Shown piece after piece: positions 52,144 to 62,756 of a DNA stretch of 64,000 nt. The DNA is from Ascoidea rubescens DSM 1968 (taxonomy: Eukaryota > Ascomycota > Saccharomycetes > Ascoideales > Ascoideaceae). The position numbers were made by a program, and so were the translations under genes. The notes under the pieces were generated by a model. It worked only from the letters and a program-made list of their open reading frames with translations, searched no databases and was not told where the DNA came from. The stretch is taken from assembly GCF_001661345.1 (NCBI RefSeq), contig NW_017962925.1:62001-126000 (forward strand), given 5' to 3'. The stretch's first letter is position 1. Each line of letters opens with the position of its first letter.

Positions 52144-54783
52144 TTATGCATTTCGAATTCCAGTCATTGTGTTGACAACTTGATTAACTACCTCAATATG
52201 TGTACCAAAAACACCTTTGACACGATCCTTTCCAAGCATAATAATTCCTAAACGAGTTCTAAAAAATTCAAGAAATTGAAAAATGTATGACTGATGATAA
52301 TCAGAATCTGTTACATTAAAGTAAAGATAAACAGATACAATCAAAACCAAAAGAGGTAACCAAAAAAATAACAACATTTTATCATTTCTAACACCAGTTC
52401 TTTGATTAAAGTAGTTTTTCAACTTTTCCTCAGATTCATCATCATTGATGCTTTCATTACTTTGAGATATCACTATTGGAGATAATTCATTACGAGTTAT
52501 CTGAGCTGGAGCAGAAAGAGTTGTTATTTCCTTTCTCATGAATGTAAATTGTTTTTGGATTGTTGGGTCACCATTTGGATAGATTTCATCATACCTTGGA
52601 AGATCTCCAACAACAGAGTTATTAGAGGAATTCACATTGCTTTCATATCCTTGATCACTTTGTTGAGGTGAAAATGCATTTTTAACTTTTTTCCAGATTG
52701 ATTTATGTTTAGCAGTATCTTTATTAGAAGAATTTGGCGAGTAGTTACTAACAGAGGAAAAACTATGATTGAAAGAAATTGGAGATTTAATTCTGCTTAT
52801 TATTGTTTCTAAAGCTGGATCTGGAGTTAGTAAGCTTTCATTCTCATCAAGTTGTATATCGCTATTGTTACTTTCATAATCTTCATATGAATCGCTATCT
52901 TCATGAGAGGCATTAGTTTCTTCTTCTAGAGTATCTTCATCGTTCATCTTGTTCTTTGAATTATTATTGTCATCATTATTAATAATTTTAGATAAAAGTA
53001 ATCTATACTCATCATCATCTTTACTAAAAAGAGAAGATAAAGAAGAGCACCTAGAAAAGGATCTTCTATTATAGGGTGTTTGAACTTCATAATCTTCTTT
53101 AAAGCATGGAGACTTTGATTTTGATACACTTTTACTTTTTTGTTTGGAGCTTTTTTCAAGTTCGGAAATAAAATCAAAAGTAGCATTATCTTTACTAACA
53201 TCTTTAATTGATAAACCCATGGCAGTTTTAGTATTTAAAGAGGCTTTGCACTTGTATAACAATTTGATGATTTTTGTGTAACCCATCATACTAGCAAAAT
53301 GCAAAGGTGTATAACCATTGCAATCTTTGCAATTTACTCTAGCACCACGATTGATCAAACTGACAACAACTTTAGCAAAACCTTTTATACATGCTAAATG
53401 TAGCATGGTCTGAGATTCTTTTGTGCACAATTGCCAGTTTGGAGATGATGGGGCGCTAGGTAAAGAACACATATCGATACAGCGCAAAATATCTTCCTCA
53501 TCATTTGAAAATTGAGTAATAGAATGATTATTAGCTGCATCAGCATAATTATTATTATTTGAAGCTTTGAATGATGAGTTATCATTATTTGAACCAACAA
53601 TTCTTCTAGCAATATTTCTTGCATCTTCCAACTTACCATTCATTTTCAAGCCAACAATTTGTAGAGCTAGTTCAATAAGTTGTTTATCGGTATCATCCAA
53701 GTAGGTAAATACTTGATGCAGCTGTTTTGGAGTAGTTTCATAAGAGGATTGTGACTGGTTAAAAAATTCATTATTTTCAAAAGTTACAAGAACCTGGCCA
53801 GGGCTTGCAGATGGAGGTAAAAAAGTCAAAATGGTAGTATCGGACCAACAATGAGTACCCAAAGCTTTTACATTTCCAAATCGAACTTCCAAGCCATTTC
53901 TAAAATTGCAACCTAATAAAGTAATTTCAATGCCTCCTCTTAAAGGACCTTCAGCAGGAATAACTTTTTGAATTGTTGGATATCTGTTTGGGGAGATTTG
54001 TGGGGAGGTAACGGAGCCAAAATTAAAAGAAGAATTTTTTGGAATAAAAGAAGTATTTAAATTTAGGATGGCGCTTTGATCGGTGATAGGAGATCTATTA
54101 TAAATCGAAGGACTACTTTGATTATTTATGTTATCAGATAAATTGAAAGAATTTCTTGAGGATATAGAACAAAAGTCTGAGGAACGAGCATTAGGAGCAA
54201 TGTTTAGATTGTAGTTATTGTTGAAGCTGAGAGTATTGTTATTGTTATTGTTATTATTTTTATTATTTTTAGCGCTACCGTTATTGCTAACGGTATTAGT
54301 TGCAGTAGTATTACTACTGCAGTAGTAGTAATCTGTGAATGGAGAAGCTAGTCTTTTTCTTTTAAAAGCTCTTGAATCAGTTGTATGAGGCTCTGAAGAA
54401 GAATCCTCAAAGGACGCAGGGGATAGTAATAATGGAGAGTGTAAATCGTTTCTCTTGAAGGATTTAGTATTGGGATTGGCATTAATATTATTGATGTTCA
54501 AGTTGATGTTGTTTGTATTGATAAGGTCATTGTTCATAAGATTATTGTTGATATCATTGATAATGTTATTTATGTTATTTATGTCATTTTCGGGAAGATT
54601 ATCTATATTTTTTTGATCGATTGGGAGAGAATTATCATCTTTAAGATTTGTATTAATGGATACGGTTGGGTATAAAGGAGTCAAAGTATGTTTTGACAGG
54701 GAGTTTTGGATGATGTCGTTGGGTAGAATGGGCATTTTAATCGAGTTATTTTTTTGGATAATTAGAGTTGATTTTACGATTTG

Positions 54784-54831
<48 letters not shown>

Positions 54832-56592
54832 GCTGTTAGTGTTTGTATTTGTGTTTATATTTGTGTTATTGTTGCTGTTGCTGTTGCTAGTGTTTGTGTT
54901 GTTGACATTATTTAGATTGATATTTGAGGAAGAGGAGTTTTGGATTGTTTTTTTTCTATCCATTATCATTATTGAGTCAGAAAAGTTTTTAGCAACAATT
55001 TGACCTTTATAGTTTTTAAGAATAAACAATAGTTTGAAGCCATTTGAGTCTTGATGGTGTCTACAGTAGCAAACGATTCTAGCAGACAAATCTATTGATT
55101 TTGAGTTTGCAGTGATAGGAGAGTGGGAGTGAGATTGGGATTGGGATTGGGATTGTAAATGAGGAAAATGGGAATTAAAGGTTGATAGTTGTTTGCAGTT
55201 GAAGATGATTGCCTTTTTGTGAGCAGTATCCATCCAGGTTAGACCATCTTCGCTGATACCATTTTTTCTTCGTGAAGCTCTTTTAAGTTCTCTTTTGATG
55301 CATCTTGAGCAAATGTAACAAGATTTAAATAGGTTTGTTTTAGTGAGGGTGTTTAGGTTTGTATTGTCAGTGTTGTTTTTGTTTGTATTGATTGAGATGA
55401 GATCATTTTTTGTATCGGCGGTTAATTCATTGTTGTTGTTGTTGTTGTTGTTGTTGCTGTTATTATTGTTGTTAATTGATTGAGAAATTACAAAACAATC
55501 AAGGAATAGGATTTTTGATTTGATGCTGATTGGTAAATTAAAGACGTTGTCATCTAAACAAAATTTCTTTTTAGCGATGAGATCGTTTGGGAGATACAAA
55601 AGGAATTCAGATGGTTTAGGGGAAATTGAAAGAGTTACTTTGATTTGAGTCTCAACCCTTGAGAATTTGGGCAAGCCCAGGATTTGCAAGTTGTAGTTGT
55701 AGGATGGGAGAGATTGATTTGGATCCCAATTGAAGGATTCTTTGGGCAAATAGGTTGAATTGTAGATGTTGTTGATGCGAGGATTGTTGGGTGGTGTGTT
55801 TACGGATGTTTTTTTGGCGGTGTTTGTGTTAGCGCTAATGGTGGTATCAGTGTTGGTGTTGTTGGTGTTGAGGCTATTAATGTTATTGTCATTAAGGATA
55901 ATGTTATTACCGCCGAATTTTAAAGAAGATAGAATAAGTTTAGCAGCTTCGTGATCTTCGAAATCTTTTGAACGAGAAGAGATAGATAGAGGAGGATTGT
56001 TGTTATTATTACTAGTGGTTGCGGTGATGGCGGTAGTAGTGGTATTGGTGTTGAAACTGTTGTTTGAGTTATTTAGTGAGTAGGTATTTTTTGCAGAAGA
56101 GTATTCTGGAGAAGAAGGAGAAGAGGAAAAGGGAGAGGAAGAGGAAGAGGGGGAGATGTGGTTCAAGTTGTTGCTGTCGATGTGAAGCGTGGAGCGGTTG
56201 TCGTTGATGGGGTTGTTGGTGTAGTTGCTGGTGTTGGCGTCGTTGGCGTCGTTGGCGTCAATGTCGATGTTGTTGATGTTGTTGATGGCGATGCTGTTGA
56301 GATCGATGTCTGGGGCCATGAGAGTGTTGTTGAAGGCAGAGAGATTGAGGGTGTTGATGTCGAGATTCAAGTCCATGGTGAAGCTGGAGAGGAGGTTGTC
56401 GTTGAGCACCGAGGTGAGAAGAGCCTCGTTCTGCTTGTGCAGCTCGAGATCGTAGTCGGTGGTGGTGGTGCCTGTGGTGCCTGTGGTGCAGCGGCGGGAG
56501 GAGGGGCCCTTCAGGGCAGGAGAGCAGGCGCTAGAGTCGATGAAGTCGTCAAGGAAATCGTTGTCGTCGGCAGACGCAGCAAAGTCGAACAT
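52144..56592 (-). CDS. MGA2: Mga2/Spt23-type ER-membrane transcription factor
   Basis: A tail-anchored, proteasome-processed sensor of membrane lipid packing that activates the OLE1 desaturase gene. The 1482 residues show, in order: an Asp/Asn-rich activation-like N-terminus; a conserved block near 300-345 ([21 protein letters not shown] is its core) and near 425-480 with Cys residues ([19 protein letters not shown]); poly-Asn; an IPT/TIG domain near 875-965 ([18 protein letters not shown]); ankyrin repeats near 1065-1150 ([29 protein letters not shown]); the Rsp5 site LPRYDEIYP near 1330; and one membrane helix near 1406-1425 ([19 protein letters not shown]). All processing parts are present. 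MGA2 and SPT23 are duplicates in Saccharomyces; here the gene may stand for both. Confidence 0.93.
54781..54832. repeat. Poly-Asn run in MGA2 (TTG/GTT on + strand)
   Basis: A pure run of GTT on the + strand, so AAC codons on the coding strand. Further AAC/AAT runs flank it and another lies at 55432-55460. Confidence 0.9.
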
Positions 56593-56735
56593 GATGGCGG
56601 CGGCAGAGGAAGCAGAGGAAGCAGAGGGAGCTGGGTCCAGCTGGCGCTTTTGTGCACCCGCGGGGCACGTGCTGGCTGGGCTTGCGAGTCTTCAGAGTCG
56701 CAAGCCTTGTTCTGGAGCTCTTTTGTGGCCACGCA
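56593..56735. promoter_or_regulatory. Very short divergent MGA2/ERV14 promoter with CACGTG
   Basis: Only 143 bases separate the two start codons. The DNA is G+C-rich with a CACGTG core at 56666-56671 inside GGGGCACGTGCTGGC. Confidence 0.55.
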
Positions 56736-57223
56736 ATGTTGTTTGGACAGGTTGGGTATGTGTTTTGTGTGCTTCTCGTGCTTCTTGTGCTGCGCGTGCT
56801 TCTTCAAGACCCGTACTAACCCCCCCTAGCTTGTTTATCTTGGCCTTGTTGGTCAACGCCGTCAATTTGTTTTTGCAGGTCTTCTTCACCATCATGTTCA
56901 GCGACTTGGAGTGCGACTACATCAACCCCATCGAGCTCTGCAACAAGATCAATCCCTACGTGCTTCCCGAGGCCACGCTCCACTTGGTGCTCACTGCCTT
57001 GATGCTCCTCAATGGCCACTGGTTCACCTTTGCCTTGAACCTCCCCCTCACGGCCTACAACATCAACAAGCTCTTTGTCGTCAAAAACCACCTTCTCGAT
57101 GCCACAGAAATCTTCCGCACCCTCTCCAAACACAAGCGCGAGAGCTTGCTCAAGTTGGGCTTCCATCTCTTGATGTTCTTCTACTACCTCTACCGAATGA
57201 TCCTCTCCTTCATTGAGTTGTGA
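56736..57223 (+). CDS. ERV14: ER vesicle cargo receptor Erv14 (cornichon), two exons
   Basis: A COPII cargo receptor that selects membrane proteins for ER exit. Exon 1 is 56736-56755 (ATG TTG TTT GGA CAG GTT GG) and exon 2 is 56830-57223, giving [20 protein letters not shown] and 137 residues, against 138 in yeast Erv14. The conserved cornichon core is complete: [51 protein letters not shown] and [24 protein letters not shown]. An unspliced reading gives a long unrelated Val/Arg/Ala-rich N-terminus. The exon 1 residues differ from yeast MGAW, so the first seven residues are less certain than the rest. Codons are strikingly C-rich. Confidence 0.92.
56756..56829 (+). other. 74-nt spliceosomal intron in ERV14
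   Basis: Consensus on all three signals: donor GTATGT (56756-56761), branch point TACTAAC (56814-56820) and acceptor TAG at 56827-56829, only 9 bases after the branch motif. The intron is G+T- and C-rich, unlike the A+T-rich introns of the other three genes. Confidence 0.92.
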
Positions 57224-57474
57224 GCTGTGCTGAGAGCTGCGTCTGCCGTTTTTCCTTTCCTACGGCTGCTAATGCACGTGTAACCCCTCTGTTTTTGCCT
57301 CGTCTGTCTCTCCACCGCCCGTCGCCGCCCCCAGCGCCCCGTGCAAACGCAACCCGGCTCTCTCGCAGTCACATGGCCTCCTTCCCTATACACATTTCTG
57401 TTCTCGTTTGCTACTGATCTCTTCGTCCTCCATCCAGCTCACATAAATGGTAGAAACAACTGCTGCTTCTCAAC
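57224..57474. promoter_or_regulatory. ERV14/MED14 intergenic region with CACGTG and an overlapping upstream frame
   Basis: 251 bases, G+C-rich on the left, C/T-rich on the right. A CACGTG core is at 57275-57280. An 11-codon upstream frame (57447-57482, MVETTAASQHD) overlaps the MED14 start codon in another frame. Confidence 0.5.
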
Positions 57475-60400
57475 ATGATTGATAGTGTTAATGAGAATAC
57501 TGGCAACCACTCCTCCAACACTCCCATTAACCCCAGCTCCTCCAATACCAATGATAACGCCAATGATAATACCAGCGACAACACCTCCTCTCACAACATC
57601 GATCCCACTCTGAATGAAGATACAAACATCATTCCTCACATAACCCAAAACATCTTCCCTTACTCTTCAATCCTATCCAACCTCTCCATCCAGTCCTACA
57701 ACAGCCTCTTCCAGCTCATCAAATCTCTTTCGCTCTCCAACAACACCTCCAGCCTATCCTTCGGCTCTACCACCAACATTGAAAACAAAAAAAAGTTCCT
57801 CGCTCTTCTCATCCATCTCAAAAGACTCTTCATCAAATCCTACGTGCTAAACAAATGGCTAGAAATATCTCTATCCTCAATCAAACTCATAGACCTACTT
57901 AATTGGCTACGTTCTCTCAACTGCAACTTCGACTTTCTTCTCTCCAACCTAAAACAAATCAAATTGAACCTCAACAATGCAAAACTACCCATGGAAGATC
58001 TAATCACTTCCTTCATCACCCTATCAATCAACAACAACAACATCAACATCCTCAACATAAATGCCCTAATCAACAACAACCTACGCTTGAACAACCTATC
58101 TCTACTAAACACAAACAACCTATTTAACTATCCTCTACTATCAAACTCATTCATTCACTCCTACTTATCAAACATATCCTCCCTCTTGAATCTAAAACTA
58201 TCCTCCTTATTCAACACAACCACCACAACCACAAACAATCTCTCTTCTATACCTTCTATAAACTCAATAAATTCCCCATCTTTTATATCCTCAATCCACA
58301 TAAACACCTCTCTAACAAAATCTCTTATTTTGAAAAACTATAAAATCGAAAATGCGAAACTCTACATTTCAATAAAAAATCACTTTAATCTAATTCTCAC
58401 CTTAAAGGACAACCACAACGTTAACTATTTCGACAACAACAACAACAACAAAGATAAAAACAAAAATAAATCCACTTCCAAAAACCCTTTTTCTCAACCT
58501 CTAGATCAATATTCCTTTTATCTCTTATCCTTCTCCTTCAATTTTGCCCTAAACAACTCAGGCAATATAATCAACTACAACTCTCTTAATTTACCTCAAA
58601 GAGACTCTCTCTCCTTGAAAAACTTCATCAATGATAAAATCCTATCCCCAAAACCTCCACCCACAATCCTAAACAAAATTCCTTCAAACAACAACAGCTC
58701 CAACATTCATCCTCTAATCTCCCTATTTGACTTCTCTCACTCCTTCACTTCAAACTATAAACTATCTCTAATAAATAACCAACTCATCAACCTATCCAAA
58801 AATAAACTAACTTGGGGCTCAAACATCACCTCTATCTACTTTCTAAACCAAAACAAAATCATTCTAAACTACTGGATATCAAAATCTTCCCACTTCCCCA
58901 TTTTCAATTCTTCTTCAAAATTTATCTCAAAAAACATCTCAATCAATAATAATACCATTTCTAATAACACCATTCCCATTAACACTAACAATACAATCAA
59001 CTCAACCAATAACTCTAACAACAATCCCAATTCCAATCCTAATTCCAATTCCAATTCCAATTCCAATTCCAATCCTAACTCTATCTCCAATCCCAACCCC
59101 AATCCTAACCCCAACACATCCTACTTTAATACTTTGGAAATTTTTATCGATAGCAACTCTTCCAAAAAAAACTTGAAAAAAAACTTCATCTCTTTCAAAT
59201 GGTACAAAGATGGTCTTCTATTCACTGACCATGATTTTGACCAATTTTTCAAATCTCTATACTCTTACGATAATGACAATAATAAAACAATCAAATCAAT
59301 CAACAATAACGATAATAACGATACTAAAAATATCAACATTAACCTCAATATTCCTTCTAATCAAAATATAACCTCTAATAACACCACTCATGATCCTACT
59401 GCTAACAATACAGATAGTATCGACAATACCAATAATAACCTCAACAACAAACCTAACAATCTTAACAATCTTCAGAAAAACAACTTGAACTTTAATATAT
59501 CCACCCTCTTAACCTTCGTACTCGATAAACACGCTCAATTACTCCTCCACGATGTTTATAAAATCTTGGACTCAAAACTTGAATCCTTTCTATCCTTTTT
59601 CAATTCAACCTTCTCTTCTGATACAAAAAATATAATCCCATTTAGAAATAAAAAAAATTTCAACTCAAACCTAAACCTAATCAAAAAAAAAAAAATCTTA
59701 GATTACTTGCCTGAAAATAATCAACTAATCTTCCATCTAAATGACCAAAAATCTTTAATCTTATCAATCGACTATTTAACCGGCAAACTATTCTTCATTA
59801 ACCCCTCTCCTTTGATAATCTATATCTGCTCTCAATTCAAATTCGATAACTTTATTCTTGGAAACACTGACTTTTCAAATAATAAATTTTCAAATACCCA
59901 TTCTTTTAAAAACTTATTCTCAAGTATTAACAATAATGATTTTACCAATTTCAATTATAAAATCCTATCCTATTATGGTGAAAGCACCATGATTGCTGCT
60001 CAACTATTAGCTCTAAGACTAGAATTATTAAAAGCTGAAACTTTTAAAATTTTTAATTTAACAAATTGGCTAAACTCCTCTCTCATAAACTTGAATATAA
60101 ATGAATTGTCAAAATTAAATTTATTTTCAAATGAAATTAAAAAAATAAACACAAATAATTCCTTATTTCATTTACAGTTTTTCAGATTAAACCACTGGCC
60201 ACAAAATTGGATTTTAACTGTTGCAGTATTTAATATTGACACTATACACACAAACAATAAAGTATTCTGGATCTCAAATATTAAATCAATTGGCAAAATA
60301 TGGCATTTAAATTATTTCGATAAAATTAATATAAACAACTTTTCAAATTTTTTAAATGTTTCAAATCCCTCTAATTTTTCTAATATGGAATTTGATAGAG

Positions 60401-61962
60401 GGATTAAATTGGACTATAATATAAGCTTAAAACTAATAAAAGAATCAACAACTAAAATAATTAATTATATGGTCATTCAAGAACTTAATAATAAAAACAT
60501 TGGCTGGAAAGAAGCCGCAGGAAAATCACTAAATCGAATTAAACAGTGCTGGGATTTATTCAATCATAATAATCAAAATAATCATAATAATCAAAATCTT
60601 GATACTTTTAACAATATTCATGACCAGTATTTTCTTTTCATTAAAACTGATTCTTTAATTTTAACTAATAATTCTGCTCCAATTTTAATCTTTAGTATTC
60701 AATTTTTTAATAAAAGTCTAATCGTTAGATTATTTGGTCAACTAAAATTTCAATTAAAGGGTTTTAAAAAAGAAATCATAAAAAATAACTGTAAAATATC
60801 ATTTGATGAAAAAGGAAGAATTTATAAAGCAGAATCTATTATTGATTTTAATACAAATGATCCGGATAATTTTAAAGAAAAAAATAAAAATGATTTCTAC
60901 TTTTTGAAAAATATAATAATTACATTAAAATCTTTATCAAGAATAATATCCTTAGCAAACATTTTTCAAAATTTATCAATTGAAATTGATTCAATTGATC
61001 TAGATAAAATTGTTATAAAATACTCAAAACATTTTAAAGCAATATTTAAAATTTGTAAAATCAATTCCAATTCATCAAATATCAAACCTTTAAGTAAAGT
61101 TACTAAAAAAAACCTCGGTGCTATTAATGTCAAAAGCAACATTAAAATTGAAAACTCTCAAAAAATTAATAATGAAACCGAATTAAATAAACTGAATGAA
61201 CATGATGAACTAAATAAATTCAATAAAACAAATAACAATTACTTTATTAAAGTTGAATTATCAGAAGATAACCCTCATATTTTAGCACTGGCTGCATTAA
61301 ATAATGTTTTAAATGAATCAATTAATTATAGGGCTGGTAGTAAAGATTTGGGCGAAAAATATAAGATAAGTGTACCATATTTTTTAAAAGCATTAAAAAA
61401 AAGTTCAGTATTGGTTACATCGTTATTTTTTATCAGAAAAAAATATAACTTACTTTTCAAAGAACAGAAAGAAATTAACATCAATGATAGTTTTTTAAAT
61501 TATCCAGTTAGATTTACAATTATGTGCCATGATCTTTTAGAGTATGCTATCTTATATGATATCTATAAAGACACTAATAATTTGGGGTCAACAACTAATT
61601 TAAAGACATTTGCCGGTAGTAAATCATATTTTACTTTTAGAATTCTTATTAATGCTGAATCCAACGGATTTTATTCTATTAAGAATGATCCCAAATTAAT
61701 ATTAGAGTCAAGTGATTTTTGTGGTAATAAAAATCCAACCAAAAAACAAATAGAGTTAAAGGAAAAAATTAAAAAACATAATGAAAATTTTACTAGCCTA
61801 ATTACTTCCGAAATTAAAAGTAAAGCATTGGGGTATAAAACGTATTGTTACGGTATTCAGGATCCAATTGAAAAGTGTAGTATAATAATTTGTGGTGAGA
61901 GAATTTTAGGTGATATTCTTGAAGCAGTTCATAAAGAAATCATCACTAATTTTGAAAAATAA
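57475..61962 (+). CDS. MED14: Mediator complex subunit Med14/Rgr1
   Basis: The backbone subunit that joins the head, middle and tail modules of Mediator. The N-terminal homology is clear: IIPHITQNIFPYSSILSNLS, then KKFLALLIHLKRLFIKSYVL and the IDLLNWLRSLN and NLNNAKLPMEDLITSFITLS blocks (about residues 45-185). The rest is weakly conserved, as in other Med14 proteins, with long Asn/Ser loops. It ends in a compact region (FTIMCHDLLEYAILYDIYKD). At 1495 residues it is longer than yeast Rgr1 (1082), mainly through Asn expansion. The first 450 codons are C-rich and nearly G-free on the coding strand; later codons are A+T-rich. Confidence 0.88.
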   Translation: MIDSVNENTGNHSSNTPINPSSSNTNDNANDNTSDNTSSHNIDPTLNEDTNIIPHITQNIFPYSSILSNLSIQSYNSLFQLIKSLSLSNNTSSLSFGSTTNIENKKKFLALLIHLKRLFIKSYVLNKWLEISLSSIKLIDLLNWLRSLNCNFDFLLSNLKQIKLNLNNAKLPMEDLITSFITLSINNNNINILNINALINNNLRLNNLSLLNTNNLFNYPLLSNSFIHSYLSNISSLLNLKLSSLFNTTTTTTNNLSSIPSINSINSPSFISSIHINTSLTKSLILKNYKIENAKLYISIKNHFNLILTLKDNHNVNYFDNNNNNKDKNKNKSTSKNPFSQPLDQYSFYLLSFSFNFALNNSGNIINYNSLNLPQRDSLSLKNFINDKILSPKPPPTILNKIPSNNNSSNIHPLISLFDFSHSFTSNYKLSLINNQLINLSKNKLTWGSNITSIYFLNQNKIILNYWISKSSHFPIFNSSSKFISKNISINNNTISNNTIPINTNNTINSTNNSNNNPNSNPNSNSNSNSNSNPNSISNPNPNPNPNTSYFNTLEIFIDSNSSKKNLKKNFISFKWYKDGLLFTDHDFDQFFKSLYSYDNDNNKTIKSINNNDNNDTKNININLNIPSNQNITSNNTTHDPTANNTDSIDNTNNNLNNKPNNLNNLQKNNLNFNISTLLTFVLDKHAQLLLHDVYKILDSKLESFLSFFNSTFSSDTKNIIPFRNKKNFNSNLNLIKKKKILDYLPENNQLIFHLNDQKSLILSIDYLTGKLFFINPSPLIIYICSQFKFDNFILGNTDFSNNKFSNTHSFKNLFSSINNNDFTNFNYKILSYYGESTMIAAQLLALRLELLKAETFKIFNLTNWLNSSLINLNINELSKLNLFSNEIKKINTNNSLFHLQFFRLNHWPQNWILTVAVFNIDTIHTNNKVFWISNIKSIGKIWHLNYFDKININNFSNFLNVSNPSNFSNMEFDRGIKLDYNISLKLIKESTTKIINYMVIQELNNKNIGWKEAAGKSLNRIKQCWDLFNHNNQNNHNNQNLDTFNNIHDQYFLFIKTDSLILTNNSAPILIFSIQFFNKSLIVRLFGQLKFQLKGFKKEIIKNNCKISFDEKGRIYKAESIIDFNTNDPDNFKEKNKNDFYFLKNIIITLKSLSRIISLANIFQNLSIEIDSIDLDKIVIKYSKHFKAIFKICKINSNSSNIKPLSKVTKKNLGAINVKSNIKIENSQKINNETELNKLNEHDELNKFNKTNNNYFIKVELSEDNPHILALAALNNVLNESINYRAGSKDLGEKYKISVPYFLKALKKSSVLVTSLFFIRKKYNLLFKEQKEININDSFLNYPVRFTIMCHDLLEYAILYDIYKDTNNLGSTTNLKTFAGSKSYFTFRILINAESNGFYSIKNDPKLILESSDFCGNKNPTKKQIELKEKIKKHNENFTSLITSEIKSKALGYKTYCYGIQDPIEKCSIIICGERILGDILEAVHKEIITNFEK

Positions 61963-62265
61963 AAATAATCTAAACAAAAAAAACAAAATTAAGTTATCTG
62001 CCTTTCTTCTAGCATTATTTTGTTTATTGCGCTTGATTAATTTTTCAATTTTACATTTGATTTTAATTTTTTATAGTTTTTTTATTTTGTTTCAATATTT
62101 TTGGTTTTCTTTTAAAATGTTTCTCTTATTTTTTTTCATTAGTTTAGTTGTTTTTTTTATATTTATTTTTTTAATTATCATCTTGATAATAATTTGTATA
62201 TTTAGGATATAGTATAATTGCATATTTAATAATCACCATATTTTTAGTTATATAAATAAAAACAA
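61963..62265. other. Convergent intergenic region, MED14/RidA
   Basis: T-rich 3' DNA. A 100-codon hydrophobic frame overlapping the MED14 end is a product of T-richness. Confidence 0.55.
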
Positions 62266-62756
62266 TCATAATTTGGCAAGTTTATCAAGATCATCATATT
62301 CGGCAACACATTCTAATTCAACTAAAATTTGATTATTTGGAAAGCCAACCACAACACAACTTCTTGCTGGTTGAGTAGTAAAATATTGAGCATAAACTTT
62401 GTTAACAGCAGCAGCACCTTTAGGATTTGCAACAAATAATAAAACCTTTAAAACCTTTGATAAATTAGAACCGGCTGCAATAAGAGTTTTTTCTAAGCTT
62501 TTAATAGCCAAATGCTAAAAAACACAAATTAAAATAATTAGTAAGTATGGTCTTCCACTTTTGTCTTATAATGATATTAAAAATCTAGATATTTTCATAC
62601 AGTTTGCTCTGTAACATCAGGTGGAAATTCATTATTGTCGTCAGCACCAACATGACCAGAGGCAAAAACATGGCCATTGGATTTGTAAGCTGGAGATAAC
62701 AAAGCATTGGATGATGTAGCACCAACTTCTTCCCAAGTGATTTTTTGAACAGCCAT
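62266..62756 (-). CDS. RidA/Mmf1/Hmf1-family reactive intermediate deaminase, two exons
   Basis: A small trimeric enzyme that hydrolyses enamine/imine by-products of amino-acid metabolism, protecting mitochondrial functions in yeast. Exon 1 (62601-62756) encodes MAVQKITWEEVGATSSNALL, the substrate-pocket region SPAYKSNGHVFASGHVGADD and PPDVTEQT. Exon 2 (62266-62514) continues HLAIKSLEKTLIAAGSNLSK and includes the catalytic Arg in ARSCVVVGFPN. Total 134 residues (Hmf1 129, Mmf1 145). There is no clear mitochondrial presequence, so a cytosolic Hmf1-like form is more likely. A TATAAATA element (minus strand) at 62825-62832 precedes the start by about 70 bases. Confidence 0.9.
62515..62600 (-). 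other. 86-nt spliceosomal intron in the RidA gene
   Basis: On the minus strand: donor GTATGA after codon ACT, branch-like TTACTAAT in CATACTTACTAATT, then a T-rich stretch and acceptor TTTTTTAG. Phase 0. Both donor (GTATGA) and branch point (TACTAAT) depart by one base from the consensus, but the joined protein is continuous with the family. Confidence 0.85.

Noticed and set aside
56158-56829. 223-codon + strand frame opposite MGA2 and into the ERV14 intron
   Set aside because: Val/Gly/Ala-rich shadow of C-rich antisense codons; it ignores the exact splice signals of ERV14.
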